The notes beneath the pieces are model-generated. The model made no database searches. It had not been told where the DNA came from and saw nothing but the letters and a program-made list of their open reading frames with translations. A DNA stretch of 64,000 nucleotides from Pseudazoarcus pumilus (lineage in GTDB: Bacteria > Pseudomonadota > Gammaproteobacteria > Burkholderiales > Rhodocyclaceae). Of the stretch, positions 8,482-19,283 are shown in pieces (position 1 is the stretch's first letter; each line of letters begins with the position of its first letter). The DNA is taken from assembly GCF_002872475.1 (NCBI RefSeq), contig NZ_CP025682.1:2666001-2730000 (forward strand), written 5' to 3'. The position numbers were made by a program, and so were the translations under genes.

Positions 8482-11177
8482 TGCGCTTCGTCCCAGTTGT
8501 CGCCCGCACCGACCTCGACGAGCAGCGGCACGGCCAGTTCGGCCACGCCACCCATCAGCTTCGGCAATTCCTCGCGGATACGGGCCAGTTCCGAGTTCGG
8601 CACCTCGAGCACGAGTTCGTCATGCACCTGCAGCACCAGGCGGGACTTCATCTTCTCTGCGGACAGCCAGCGATCCACGGCGATCATCGCGCGCTTGATC
8701 AGATCGGCCGCCGTGCCCTGCATCGGCGCATTGATTGCGGCACGCTCGGCGCCCTGGCGACGCCCGGCCTGCTGGGCGCGAATCTCGGGCAGGTACAGCC
8801 GGCGACCGAACACGGTCTCGACATAGCCGCGCTCGCGCGCCTCGGCACGCGTGCGGTCCATGTACCGGGCCACGCCGGGGTAGCGCGCGAAATAGCGGTC
8901 GATCCAGCCCTGGGCGGCGGAACGCTCGATGCCGAGGTTGCGCGCCAGCCCGTGCGCGCTCATGCCGTAGATCAGGCCGAAGTTGATTACCTTGGCGTAA
9001 CGGCGCTGCTCATTCGTGACCTCGGCCGGCGGCGCGCCGAACACTTCGGAGGCGGTCGCGCGGTGCACGTCCTCCCCGTTCGCGAAGGCCTCGAGCAGGC
9101 GCGCGTCGTTCGACAGATGCGCCATGATGCGCAGCTCGATCTGCGAATAGTCGGCCGAGACGATGAGGTGATCGCGCGGTGCGATGAAGGCCTGGCGGAT
9201 GCGCCGCCCCTCCGGGGTGCGGATGGGGATGTTCTGCAGATTGGGGTCGGAGCTGGCGAGCCGTCCGGTCACCGCCGTGGCCTGCGAGAAGCTGGTGTGC
9301 ACGCGGCCGGTCCTGGGGTCGACCATGCGCGGCAGCTTGTCGGCATAGGTGCTCTTGAGCTTGGCGAAGCCGCGGTGCTCCAGCAGCAGCTTCGGCAGCG
9401 GGTAATCGTCGGCGAGCTGGCTGAGCACGTCCTCGTCGGTCGATGGCTGTCCGGTGGCGGTCTTCTTGACGACCGGCAGGCCGAGCTTGCCGAAGAGGAT
9501 CTCGCCGAGCTGTTTGGGCGAGCCGAGGTTGAACGGCTGGCCGGCCAGCTCATGTGCCTCACGCTCCAGTTCATGCATGCGCCGGCCCAGTTCCTCGGAG
9601 TGCTGGGCGAGCACGAAGGCGTCGATCAGCACGCCGGTGCGCTCCATGCCGAAGAGCACCTGCATCGTCGGCAGTTCGATGTCGCGGTACAGATCGGCAA
9701 GGCGCGATTCGCGCTCGAACTGGCGCGCGAAGCGCCGGTGCAGGCGCAGCGTGATGTCGGCATCCTCGGCGGCGTATTCGGTGGCGCGGTCCACCGCGAC
9801 CTCGTCGAAGCCGATCTGCTTGGCGCCCTTGCCGCACACCTCGGTGTAGGAAATGGTCTTCACGCCTAGGTGTCTTGCGGCAAGCGAATCCATGTCGTGC
9901 GGCTTGTCGGATTCGAGCACGTAGGATTCGAGCAGCGTGTCCTCGCGGATGCCGCGCAAGGCGATGCCGTGGTTGGCGAGCACATGGGCGTCGTACTTGA
10001 GGTTCTGGCCGAGCTTGGCGTGCTTGTCCGACTCCAGCCACGGGCGCAGCTTTTCCAGCACCTCGTCGAGCGGCAGTTGCTCGGGGGCATCGGCGCCGCG
10101 ATGCGCGAGCGGAAGATAGGCGGCCTGTCCCGGTTCGACCGCGAACGACATGCCGACCAGGCGCGCCTTCATCGGCTCGAGGCTGGTGGTTTCGGTATCG
10201 AAGGCGGTGAGCTCGGCCGCCTCGATCTTCGCCAGCCAGGCGTCGAAATCGTCCCACGACAGGATGGTGACGTAGTCGCGCCCTTCGGGCTCGTCGTCGG
10301 CCGGCTCGGCCTCGGCCGGCACGACTTCGGTCCTGCCGTCGAGGTCACGCAGCCAGCTGCGGAATTCCATGCGCTCGTAGAGCTTCTTCAGGCGCGGCTT
10401 GTCGTCTCCGCGGGCGCGCAGGTCGTCGGGCTCGAAGGGCAGATCGAGATCGGTGCGCACGGTCACCAGCTTGCGCCCCATCGGCAGGAAGTCCAGATGC
10501 CGGCGCAGGTTCTCGCCGACCTTGCCGCCGACTTCATCGGCGTGCTCGATCAGCGCGTCCAGCGTGCCGTACTGGGTCAGCCATTTGACCGCCGTCTTGG
10601 GGCCGCATTTTTCGACGCCGGGCACGTTGTCCACGGTGTCGCCGACCAGCGACAGATAGTCGACGATGCGCTCGGGCGGCACGCCGAACTTGTCGGTGAC
10701 GCCGGCCTCGTCGAGCACTTCCTCGGTCATGGTGTTGACCCAGCGCACGCCTGGCTGCACGAGCTGCGTGAGATCCTTGTCGCCAGTCGAGATCACGACC
10801 TCCCAGCCGGCCTCGACCGCGTGGCGCGTGAGCGTGCCGATGACGTCGTCGGCCTCCACCCCGTCGATCATCAGCAGCGGCCAGCCCTCGGCCTCGACCC
10901 CCTCGTGCAGCGGCTCGATCTGCACGCGCAGGTCGTCGGGCATCGGCGGCCGATGGGCCTTGTATTCGGGATACCAGTCCTCGCGGAAGGTCTTGCCCTT
11001 GGCGTCGAACACGCAGGCGCGATACTCTGCCGCGTACTGGCTCTCGAGCCGGCGCAGCATCGACAGCACGCCCCGCACCGCGCCGGTGGGCTCACCGGCC
11101 GAATTGCGCAGGTCCGGCAACGCGTGAAAGGCGCGATACAGATAGCTGGAACCGTCTACGAGCAGCAGCGTGGGCAT
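8478..11177 (-). CDS. polA: DNA polymerase I
   Basis: 899 residues, the expected length for full three-domain Pol I. N-terminal 5'-3' exonuclease/FEN domain (LLLVDGSSYLYRAFHA; helix-hairpin-helix near PGVEKCGPKTA). The central 3'-5' exonuclease has TAFDTETTSLEP with the metal-binding Asp/Glu intact, and YAAEDADITLRLH supplies the later Asp, so proofreading should be active. C-terminal polymerase: SADYSQIELRIMAHLS (motif A), RRYAKVINFGLIYGMS (motif B) and LQVHDELVLEV (motif C). It functions in repair and Okazaki-fragment processing. A 90-bp divergent gap separates it from the LOG-family gene. Confidence 0.97.
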   Translation of the reverse strand: MPTLLLVDGSSYLYRAFHALPDLRNSAGEPTGAVRGVLSMLRRLESQYAAEYRACVFDAKGKTFREDWYPEYKAHRPPMPDDLRVQIEPLHEGVEAEGWPLLMIDGVEADDVIGTLTRHAVEAGWEVVISTGDKDLTQLVQPGVRWVNTMTEEVLDEAGVTDKFGVPPERIVDYLSLVGDTVDNVPGVEKCGPKTAVKWLTQYGTLDALIEHADEVGGKVGENLRRHLDFLPMGRKLVTVRTDLDLPFEPDDLRARGDDKPRLKKLYERMEFRSWLRDLDGRTEVVPAEAEPADDEPEGRDYVTILSWDDFDAWLAKIEAAELTAFDTETTSLEPMKARLVGMSFAVEPGQAAYLPLAHRGADAPEQLPLDEVLEKLRPWLESDKHAKLGQNLKYDAHVLANHGIALRGIREDTLLESYVLESDKPHDMDSLAARHLGVKTISYTEVCGKGAKQIGFDEVAVDRATEYAAEDADITLRLHRRFARQFERESRLADLYRDIELPTMQVLFGMERTGVLIDAFVLAQHSEELGRRMHELEREAHELAGQPFNLGSPKQLGEILFGKLGLPVVKKTATGQPSTDEDVLSQLADDYPLPKLLLEHRGFAKLKSTYADKLPRMVDPRTGRVHTSFSQATAVTGRLASSDPNLQNIPIRTPEGRRIRQAFIAPRDHLIVSADYSQIELRIMAHLSNDARLLEAFANGEDVHRATASEVFGAPPAEVTNEQRRYAKVINFGLIYGMSAHGLARNLGIERSAAQGWIDRYFARYPGVARYMDRTRAEARERGYVETVFGRRLYLPEIRAQQAGRRQGAERAAINAPMQGTAADLIKRAMIAVDRWLSAEKMKSRLVLQVHDELVLEVPNSELARIREELPKLMGGVAELAVPLLVEVGAGDNWDEAH

Positions 11178-11267
11178 TTACCGGAAATCCTCGTGGCGAA
11201 ACCGCCGATGGCCCGGCCGGTCCAACATCGCACGGGCATAAACAGAAAACGACGAAAAGAGAACCGC

Positions 11268-11993
11268 ATGACGGCCAAAGAAAAGCTCCCGCACGGCCCC
11301 CCGACAGCCGACACGCAGCGCTTCAACGCGCGCGAGTCCTGGCGGATTTTCGGAATTATGTCAGAGTTCGTCGAGGCGACCGAACGGCTCGCCCCGATCC
11401 GCCCGGCGGTGTCGATCTTCGGCAGCGCGCGCACGCGCACCGACCATCCCTACTACGCGCTGACCGAGGACATCGCCCGCCAGCTCTCGGATGCGGGCTT
11501 CGCGGTGCTCTCGGGCGGCGGCCCGGGCATCATGGAAGCGGCCAACAAGGGCGCCTTCCACGGCAAGAGCCCGTCCGTGGGGCTGAACATCGACCTGCCC
11601 ATGGAGCAGCACGGCAACGCCTACCAGGACATCTCCCAGGGCTTTCGCCACTTCTTCGCGCGCAAGTACGCCTTCGTCAAGTTCGCCACCGCTTACGTCG
11701 TGCTGCCCGGCGGCTTCGGCACGCTCGACGAGCTGCTCGAAGTACTCACGCTGATCCAGACCAAGAAGAGCCGGCGCATCCCGGTGATCCTGGTGCACAC
11801 GCCTTTCTGGACCGGCCTGCTCGACTGGTTCCGCGAGCGCCTCGTGTCCGAGGGCATGATCCGCGCCGAGGACATCGACCTGGTGCAGGTCATCGACGAG
11901 CCGGCCGAGGTCGTCACGGCGATCTTCAAGCACTACGAGACGCGCGGCTTCCTGCCGCTGCCCGAGGAACACGAACTGATGCTCAATCTGTAA
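11268..11993 (+). CDS. LOG family protein (TIGR00730-type nucleotide 5'-monophosphate phosphoribohydrolase)
   Basis: 241 residues. The LOG motif PGGFGTLDE near residue 145 and the upstream SGGGPGIMEAANKGA are the nucleotide-binding and catalytic signatures of the 'lysine decarboxylase-like' / LOG family. Characterised members release the base from cytokinin riboside monophosphates or act on AMP; true lysine decarboxylase activity is not expected. The N-terminal ~40 residues precede the Rossmann core. The start at 11268 was chosen for the AAAAGAG ribosome site; the frame itself is open far upstream opposite polA, which is a shadow. Confidence 0.88.
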   Translation: MTAKEKLPHGPPTADTQRFNARESWRIFGIMSEFVEATERLAPIRPAVSIFGSARTRTDHPYYALTEDIARQLSDAGFAVLSGGGPGIMEAANKGAFHGKSPSVGLNIDLPMEQHGNAYQDISQGFRHFFARKYAFVKFATAYVVLPGGFGTLDELLEVLTLIQTKKSRRIPVILVHTPFWTGLLDWFRERLVSEGMIRAEDIDLVQVIDEPAEVVTAIFKHYETRGFLPLPEEHELMLNL

Positions 11994-12055
11994 CAGAGCG
12001 GCGGCAACGCTCCGCGCGGAAGGCGCTAGAATGGGCGCAACCGATGGAGAACGCC

Positions 12056-12373
12056 ATGCAACGCCTGCTGATGATCCTGCTGCTCGCACTGTCCGCGCCA
12101 CTGGCCGCGCAGATGCTCGAGCCGCTGGAACCCCCGCCGCCGCCGCCCGAGGGCATGACCGACGACCCGGTCGAACCCGAGGTGACCATCCTGCAACGTG
12201 GCGGCGACCGCGTCGAGGAATACCGCATCGACGGCCGCCTCTACATGGTCAAGGTGACGCCGCCGCATGGCGTGCCCTACTACCTCGTCGACCGCGCGGG
12301 CGACGGCGTGATGATCCGCCACGACCAGAAGCCCGAGCTGTCGGTGCCGATGTGGGTCATCAAGTCCTGGTGA
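12056..12373 (+). CDS. DUF2782 family exported protein
   Basis: 105 residues with a cleavable-type signal (MQRLLMILLLALSAPLAAQ), a short proline-rich stretch and a DUF2782 core (EVTILQRGGDRVEEYRIDG, later MVKVTPPHGVPYYLVD). Function unknown; the family is almost confined to beta/gammaproteobacteria and typically sits between polA and thrB, as here. The start at 12056 is preferred over 12044 because GGAGA lies about six bases before it. The gene is 14 bp upstream of thrB and probably cotranscribed with it. Confidence 0.8.
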   Translation: MQRLLMILLLALSAPLAAQMLEPLEPPPPPPEGMTDDPVEPEVTILQRGGDRVEEYRIDGRLYMVKVTPPHGVPYYLVDRAGDGVMIRHDQKPELSVPMWVIKSW

Positions 12374-12387
12374 GTGGCCGCTAGCCG

Positions 12388-13335
12388 ATGTCGGTCTTCA
12401 CTGCCGTCACCGAGGACGATCTGGCGCGCTGGCTGGGCGACTACGCCGTGGGCCGGCTGGTGTCCTTCGAGGGCATCGCCGCGGGCGTGCAAAACAGCAA
12501 CTTCTTCGTCACGACCACGCTCGGGCGCTACGTGCTGACGCTGTTCGAGACGGTCGCGCGCGCCGACCTGCCCTATTACCTGCACCTGACCGCCCACCTG
12601 GCGCATCACGGCCTGCCCGTGCCGGCGCCGGTGGCCGATCGCAACAACGAGTATCTGGGCACGCTCTCGGGCCGCCCGGCGGCGCTGGTGCGCCGGCTGT
12701 CCGGGCGCTGGCTCACCGACCCCACGCCGGCGCACTGCACGCGTGTGGGCGCAATGCTCGCCGGCCTGCATCTGGCGGGCCAGTCCTACGGCCGTCGCCA
12801 GCCGCATCCGCGCGGCGCGCAGTGGCGCGCGGAAGTGGCCGAGCGCGTCCTGCCGCATGTGGGCGCGGAAGACGCCGAACTGCTGCGCACGGAGCTGGCC
12901 TGGCAGGCGCAGCAGGACTTCGACGCGCTGCCACAGGGCGTGATCCACGCCGACCTGTTTCGCGACAACGTGCTGTGGGACGGCGAGCTCATCGGCGGCG
13001 TGATCGACTTCTATTTCGCCGGCACGGACACGCTGCTGTTCGACCTCGCGGTCACCGTCAACGACTGGTGTACCATGGCTGACGGCAGCCTCGACGCCGC
13101 GCGCAGTGCCGCACTGCTCGAGGCTTACGGCGACGAGCGCGCGTACACCGAACACGAGCGACGCCTGTGGCCGGCCGCCCTGCGCGCGGCCGCGCTGCGT
13201 TTCTGGCTGTCGCGCATCGAGGACCTGCACCTGCCGCGCAGCGGCGAGATGGTGCAGGTCAAGGACCCGAACGAATACCGCCGGATCCTGGTGGCGCGCA
13301 TCGACGGCGAGGCGCGCCTGCCGGACCGGCCCTGA
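12388..13335 (+). CDS. thrB: Homoserine kinase, APH-fold ThrB
   Basis: 315 residues, matching the ThrB type found in Pseudomonas and betaproteobacteria that has the aminoglycoside-phosphotransferase fold rather than the GHMP fold. The catalytic loop is VIHADLFRDNVLW (Brenner motif with Asp and Asn), and VIDFYFAG gives the Mg-binding Asp. The N-terminal GVQNSNFFVTT and LTLFE segments form the ATP site. It phosphorylates homoserine in threonine synthesis. It is followed closely by the BPSS1780 membrane protein gene. Confidence 0.93.
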   Translation: MSVFTAVTEDDLARWLGDYAVGRLVSFEGIAAGVQNSNFFVTTTLGRYVLTLFETVARADLPYYLHLTAHLAHHGLPVPAPVADRNNEYLGTLSGRPAALVRRLSGRWLTDPTPAHCTRVGAMLAGLHLAGQSYGRRQPHPRGAQWRAEVAERVLPHVGAEDAELLRTELAWQAQQDFDALPQGVIHADLFRDNVLWDGELIGGVIDFYFAGTDTLLFDLAVTVNDWCTMADGSLDAARSAALLEAYGDERAYTEHERRLWPAALRAAALRFWLSRIEDLHLPRSGEMVQVKDPNEYRRILVARIDGEARLPDRP

Positions 13336-13352
13336 CACCCGAGACACATGCA

Positions 13353-14123
13353 ATGCAAGCACGACGACTTCCGCTGCAACGCGGCTGGGGCTGGATCGCC
13401 GACGGCCTGAGACTGTGGCGCCGCAACCCCGCGGTGCTCATCTTCGCCTCCTTCACCTACATGCTGACGCTGCTGGTGCTCGGCTCGATTCCGCTGATCG
13501 GTCAGGTCATCGCCTATCTGCTGATGCCGGTGATGTCGCTGGGCGTGCTCAACACCTGCCGCGCCGTCGACGAAGGCCGCAAGGTCGGGCCCGACGTGCT
13601 GTTCTCCGGCTTCAAGAGCAACGTCCCGCAACTGGTGGCGATCGGCGGCATCTATCTGGCCGCGAGCATCGTCGTGCTGATGCTCACCGCGCTGTTCGAC
13701 GACGGCATGATCCTGCGCATCATGACCGGCCAGGAGGAGCTCGACCCCGAGGGCCCGCTGCCCGATCTGGGTGCCGGCCTGTTCGCCGCGGTGGCGCTGT
13801 CGCTGCCGGTGCTCGCGGCGTACTGGTTCGCGCCGATCCTCGCCGGCTGGTGGAAGGTGCCCGCCGCCAAGGCGATGTTCTTCAGCTTCTATGCCTGCGT
13901 GCAGAACTGGCGCCCGCTGCTTGCCTTCGGTGCCTCGCTGCTGGTGATGCTGGGCATGCTGCCGAGCTTCATCGTCAACATCGCCGGCATGATCTCGCCG
14001 CTGCTGTCGACCCTGCTGGTGCTGGTGCTGCCGCTGGTACTCATCCCGGTGACCTTCGCAAGCTTCTATGTCAACGCGCGCGACGTGTTCGGCATCGACA
14101 CCCATGACGGCCCCATCGCCTGA
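13353..14123 (+). CDS. BPSS1780 family integral membrane protein
   Basis: 256 residues, about six transmembrane helices, starting MQARRLPLQRGWGWIADGL. The Arg-Gly-Trp-x-Trp start, followed by a LWRRNP stretch and the CRAVDEGRK loop, is characteristic of the BPSS1780 family of betaproteobacterial membrane proteins of unknown function. The gene lies between thrB and nadD and overlaps the nadD start by about 20 bp, so cotranscription is likely. No catalytic motif is recognised. Confidence 0.82.
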   Translation: MQARRLPLQRGWGWIADGLRLWRRNPAVLIFASFTYMLTLLVLGSIPLIGQVIAYLLMPVMSLGVLNTCRAVDEGRKVGPDVLFSGFKSNVPQLVAIGGIYLAASIVVLMLTALFDDGMILRIMTGQEELDPEGPLPDLGAGLFAAVALSLPVLAAYWFAPILAGWWKVPAAKAMFFSFYACVQNWRPLLAFGASLLVMLGMLPSFIVNIAGMISPLLSTLLVLVLPLVLIPVTFASFYVNARDVFGIDTHDGPIA

Positions 14124-14781
14124 TGCACGCCCGCTGGGTCTGCTCGGCGGCACCTTCGATCCGATTCACTTCGCCCACCTGCGCCTGGCAGAGGAAGCGC
14201 GCGAATCACTCGGGCTGGCCGAGGTCGCCCTGATCCCGGCCGGCACGCCGCCGCACCGCGAAGCACCCGGTTCGAGCGCCGAGCACCGCCTGGCGATGGT
14301 CGAACTGGCCGTCGCCGGCAATGCGCTGCTGCGCTGCGAGGATCTGGAAGTGCGCGCGGCCGGGCGCAGCTACACGGTGCTCACGCTCGAGCGCCTGCGC
14401 CAGCGCGAGGGGCCGGGCCGGGCCCTGGTGCTGATCCTGGGCGCCGATGCCTTCGCCGGCCTGCCGCGCTGGCATCGCTGCGACGAGTTGCTCGGGCTGG
14501 CCCACATCGCGGTGGCCAACCGACCCGGTCATGATCGCCGGTGGCTTCAGGCGATGCCATCGCAACTCGCGCACCTGTGCGGCGACCGTGTCACGCATGA
14601 GCCCGCCGCTTTGCGTGCAAGCCCTGCAGGTGCGATCGTGCCCTTCGACATGACGCCGCTGTCGATCTCGGCCACGCACATCCGGAATCTGGTCGCACAC
14701 GGGCGCAGCGCGCGCTATTTGCTCCCCGATTCCGTTGTCGACTATATTGGCCGCCACTGTCTGTATCGCGGAACCCGATGA
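14104..14781 (+). CDS. nadD: Nicotinate-mononucleotide adenylyltransferase
   Basis: 225 residues. The HxGH-type nucleotidyltransferase loop reads LLGGTFDPIHFAHLRLA, and the C-terminal signature SISATHIRN is the ATP-phosphate site. NadD converts NaMN to NaAD in NAD synthesis. The start at 14104 lies inside the end of the preceding membrane gene; an earlier in-frame ATG (14068) would prepend non-homologous residues. The stop overlaps the rsfS start by four bases (ATGA), giving a coupled nadD-rsfS pair as in most proteobacteria. Confidence 0.95.
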   Translation: MTAPSPDARPLGLLGGTFDPIHFAHLRLAEEARESLGLAEVALIPAGTPPHREAPGSSAEHRLAMVELAVAGNALLRCEDLEVRAAGRSYTVLTLERLRQREGPGRALVLILGADAFAGLPRWHRCDELLGLAHIAVANRPGHDRRWLQAMPSQLAHLCGDRVTHEPAALRASPAGAIVPFDMTPLSISATHIRNLVAHGRSARYLLPDSVVDYIGRHCLYRGTR

Positions 14782-15134
14782 AACTGGAAGCACTGGAAAA
14801 GACCGTCGTCGACGCGCTCGAGGACATCAAGGCGCGCGACATCGAAATCATCGATACCGCGAAGCTCACCCCGCTGTTCGACCGCGTCATCGTCGCCAGC
14901 GCAGACTCGAACCGCCAGACACGCGCGCTCGCGCGCCACGTGCAGGAGAAGGTCAAGGCTGCCGGCGGCGAAGTCATCAGCGTCGAGGGCGAGGACGGCG
15001 GCGAGTGGGTGCTGGTCGATCTGGCCGACGTCGTCGTGCACATCATGCAGCCGGCCATTCGCAGCTACTACAACCTCGAGGAGCTGTGGGCGGCGACCCC
15101 GTCGGGCACGCGCCGGATCCCCGACAAGGCCTGA
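14778..15134 (+). CDS. rsfS: Ribosome silencing factor RsfS (YbeB/Iojap)
   Basis: 118 residues, entire RsfS/Iojap domain: [15 protein letters not shown] at the start, later [16 protein letters not shown] and the conserved YYNLEELW end. It binds ribosomal protein uL14 and blocks subunit joining in stationary phase. It is translationally coupled to nadD and followed after 49 bp by rlmH, the standard order. Confidence 0.95.
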   Translation: MKLEALEKTVVDALEDIKARDIEIIDTAKLTPLFDRVIVASADSNRQTRALARHVQEKVKAAGGEVISVEGEDGGEWVLVDLADVVVHIMQPAIRSYYNLEELWAATPSGTRRIPDKA

Positions 15135-15183
15135 GCGCGATGCGCTCGCACGACCGCCCGCTGCCCCGCCTGCGGCCGACACG

Positions 15184-15654
15184 ATGAAGCTGCTGGTGGT
15201 TGCCGTCGGCACGCGCATGCCTGCCTGGGTCGATGCCGGCTTCACCGAATTCGCGCGCCGCATGCCGCGCGAGATGCCGCTCGAACTGGTCGAGGTCAAG
15301 GCCGAACCACGCAACACCGGCAAGACCGTCGAGGCCATGCAGGCGGCCGAGGCCGCGCGCATCACCGCCGCCCTGCCCGCGCGTTGCCGTCGCGTGATCC
15401 TCGACGAGCACGGGCGCGACCTCACCACCGCGGCGCTGGCCGCCCGGCTGGCAGCCTGGCGCGAGTCGGGCGAGGACGTCGCGCTGATCGTCGGCGGACC
15501 GGACGGTCTGGCCGATTCGCTCAAGCGCGACGCGACAGAGGCCATCCGCCTGTCCAGTCTCACCCTGCCCCACGCGCTGGTGCGCCCGCTGCTGGCCGAG
15601 GCGCTCTACCGCGCGTGGAGCGTGACCCGCAACCATCCCTATCATCGCGAATGA
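15184..15654 (+). CDS. rlmH: 23S rRNA (pseudouridine1915-N3)-methyltransferase
   Basis: 156 residues, SPOUT methyltransferase. Seen: an N-terminal [11 protein letters not shown] strand, [10 protein letters not shown], the SAM-binding knot [11 protein letters not shown], and the C-terminal signature [15 protein letters not shown] that contacts the ribosome. It methylates pseudouridine 1915 of 23S rRNA. The stop overlaps the maf start (ATGA). Confidence 0.96.
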   Translation: MKLLVVAVGTRMPAWVDAGFTEFARRMPREMPLELVEVKAEPRNTGKTVEAMQAAEAARITAALPARCRRVILDEHGRDLTTAALAARLAAWRESGEDVALIVGGPDGLADSLKRDATEAIRLSSLTLPHALVRPLLAEALYRAWSVTRNHPYHRE

Positions 15655-16277
15655 ATCCATCCGTCCGACCCCGCATCTACCTTGCCTCGCGCAGCCCGCG
15701 CCGTCGCGAACTGCTGCGCCAGATCGACGTACGCTTCGACATGCTGCTGTTCCGCCAGGACGAACGCGCCGACGACGATGTGGACGAAACCCCGTTGCCC
15801 GGCGAGGACGTCGAGACCTACGTCGCACGGCTCGCGCGCATGAAGGCCGAAGCCGGCGTGCGCCGCCTGTTCATGCGCGGCCTGGTGCGCCGACCGGTGC
15901 TGGGTGCCGACACCACGCTGGAAGTCGACGGCGAGATCATCGGCAAGCCGACTTCCCCGGCCGACGCCTGCGCGACGCTCGCGCGCCTTTCGGGCCGGAC
16001 CCACCGCGTACTCACGGCCGTGGCGCTGGCCGATGAGACGCGCTGCAAGTGCCTGACCAGCATCAGCGAGGTGCGCTTTCGCGAACTGTCCGAGGCCGAG
16101 ATCCGCGCCTACGTCTCGAGCGGCGAACCCATGGACAAGGCCGGCGCCTACGGCATCCAGGGACGTGCGGCGGTGTTCGTCGAGGACATTCGCGGCAGTC
16201 ACAGCGGTATCATGGGGCTGCCGCTGTTCGAAACGGCGTCGCTGCTGGAGCAATTCGGCCTGCCCGTGCTCGGCTGA
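15651..16277 (+). CDS. maf: Maf-family nucleotide pyrophosphatase (YhdE/dTTP-UTP type likely)
   Basis: 208 residues. [13 protein letters not shown] is the phosphate-binding start of Maf proteins; [18 protein letters not shown] holds the acidic metal ligands, and the [11 protein letters not shown] and [12 protein letters not shown] motifs are present. [10 protein letters not shown] is the subgroup mark of the dTTP/UTP pyrophosphatase (YhdE) branch rather than the m7GTP branch. It hydrolyses modified or excess NTPs and is linked to septum arrest. It starts on the rlmH stop codon; about 150 bp containing an imperfect GC-rich hairpin separates it from rng. Confidence 0.92.
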   Translation: MNPSVRPRIYLASRSPRRRELLRQIDVRFDMLLFRQDERADDDVDETPLPGEDVETYVARLARMKAEAGVRRLFMRGLVRRPVLGADTTLEVDGEIIGKPTSPADACATLARLSGRTHRVLTAVALADETRCKCLTSISEVRFRELSEAEIRAYVSSGEPMDKAGAYGIQGRAAVFVEDIRGSHSGIMGLPLFETASLLEQFGLPVLG

Positions 16278-16429
16278 GAACGGGCCCACCCGGTTTTCCC
16301 GCCCCCGGGTGCGTGGGTCCGCCCACACGCCCGGGCCGGCTTGCGCCGCCAGTTTTCAACCCGGCGAACGATGAGCCATTCGCAAGGCAAGGCGTGCCGG
16401 TCTTGCGAATTTCCCATCGGGCACGAGAA

Positions 16430-17881
<1,452 letters not shown>

Positions 17882-17891
17882 CGGAGGCGAC

Positions 17892-18572
17892 ATGAGTCAG
17901 ACGCTCGAAGACATCCGCCTATGCGTGTTCGACGCCTATGGCACGCTGTTCGACCCGGCAAGTGTCGCGCGCAGCGCACGGGACGCGTTGGGCGAGCGCT
18001 GGCAGGCGCTGGCCTCGCTGTGGCGCGACAAGCAGTTGCAATACACCTGGCTGCGCGGGCTGGCCGGCCATCACGCCGACTTCTGGCAGGTCACCGGCGA
18101 CGCGCTGGACTTTTCGCTGGCGCAACTGGACATCGACGACGACGCGCTGCGCGAGCGGCTGATGCAGGCCTATCTGGCCATCGACGCCTACCCGGAAGTA
18201 CCCGATACCCTCGATGCGCTGGCAGCGCGCGGCATGCGCCGGGCGATCCTGTCCAACGGCTCGCCGGCGATGCTCGACGCGGCGGTGGCCAATGCCGGCA
18301 TCGGTGACCGGCTCGACGCCGTGATGTCGGTCGAGGCCGTGGGCGTGTTCAAGCCGCATCCGTCGGTCTATGCGCTGGCCACGACACACTTCGGTGTCGC
18401 ACCGCAACAGGTCTGCTTCCTGTCGTCGAACGGCTGGGACGCCTACTCGGCCAAGGCCTTCGGCTTTCGCGTGCTGTGGTGCAACCGCTTCAGACAGGCG
18501 CCCGAACGCATTCCGCACACGCCCGACGGCGAGATTGCCGATCTGTCCGCACTGACGCAGTGGCTCGCATGA
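17892..18572 (+). CDS. Haloacid dehalogenase, type II (L-2-haloacid dehalogenase-like)
   Basis: 226 residues. It has the motifs of the HAD type II subfamily: FDAYGTLFDPAS with the nucleophile Asp, ILSNGSPAML, FKPHPSVYALA with the Lys, and FLSSNGWDAYSAKAFGF (the SSNxxD signature specific for L-2-haloacid dehalogenases). It would hydrolyse short 2-haloacids with inversion, although housekeeping members may act on other substrates. The gene is 10 bp after rng with a GGAGG ribosome site, and its stop overlaps the next gene (ATGA). Confidence 0.88.
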   Translation: MSQTLEDIRLCVFDAYGTLFDPASVARSARDALGERWQALASLWRDKQLQYTWLRGLAGHHADFWQVTGDALDFSLAQLDIDDDALRERLMQAYLAIDAYPEVPDTLDALAARGMRRAILSNGSPAMLDAAVANAGIGDRLDAVMSVEAVGVFKPHPSVYALATTHFGVAPQQVCFLSSNGWDAYSAKAFGFRVLWCNRFRQAPERIPHTPDGEIADLSALTQWLA

Positions 18573-19255
18573 ACGATCGCCTCATTGAGTGGAGCGGCCC
18601 GGCGCTGGCCGCGCTCGCCGCCGCGCTGGGGCTGGCCGCGGCGCAGGCCGACGGTGTACCGTTCGATGCATTCAAGGGCGCGCTCGCGCTGGTGCTCGCC
18701 GCGCCCGCCTATCTGGGCTTCACGCGCACCGTGCAACGCGTCGGCGGTGACCGCTTCGCGCCGCTGTTCGATCTGGTGTTCGCCACCGTGCTGCCGGCAC
18801 TGTTCCTGCTGTTGCTGGTCGTCGGCAGCGACCATCTGGTGCGCGGCGCGTGGAGCTTCACGGCGTTCGCCGTCGGCCTGCCGCTGGCCCTGCTGGCCGC
18901 CTGCGTGCCCCTGGCGCGCGGCTTTGCGCGGCGCGGCGAGGACGTCGAGGCCGGGCGTGATTCGCTCGCCGCGGCGATCGCGCCGATCAATGCCAAGCTG
19001 TGGCTGTTCGGCTGCGCGCTGCCGGCCTATCTGTGGCTGATCGCACAGGTCGGCCGCGACGCGCTGCCGCAGGCCTGCGCTGCGGCAGCGCTGAGCATCG
19101 TCGTGTCCTTGCGCGCGGTGCGCGTGCTGTACGAGGATTTCGACGACGCCGACGAGATGGCACGCGCCGTGCGCCTGTGCGGGATCGCGGCGCTGATCCA
19201 TGGCGTGTTGCTCGTCGCCGGTTTGCTGTTGGCCGACCATTTCCCCCTGTTCTGA
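18569..19255 (+). CDS. Polytopic membrane protein, unknown function
   Basis: 228 residues with about seven hydrophobic segments and few charged residues apart from loops such as GFARRGEDVEAGRD and YEDFDDADEMARAV. No family recognised with certainty. The helix pattern is faintly reminiscent of UbiA-like proteins, but the DDxxD prenyl-diphosphate motif is absent. Translationally coupled (ATGA) to the dehalogenase gene and 28 bp upstream of ruvA, so it probably sits in one transcript with them. Confidence 0.65.
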   Translation: MNDRLIEWSGPALAALAAALGLAAAQADGVPFDAFKGALALVLAAPAYLGFTRTVQRVGGDRFAPLFDLVFATVLPALFLLLLVVGSDHLVRGAWSFTAFAVGLPLALLAACVPLARGFARRGEDVEAGRDSLAAAIAPINAKLWLFGCALPAYLWLIAQVGRDALPQACAAAALSIVVSLRAVRVLYEDFDDADEMARAVRLCGIAALIHGVLLVAGLLLADHFPLF

Positions 19256-19283
19256 GACCCAGCTCCTCTAAAGAGACCGACCC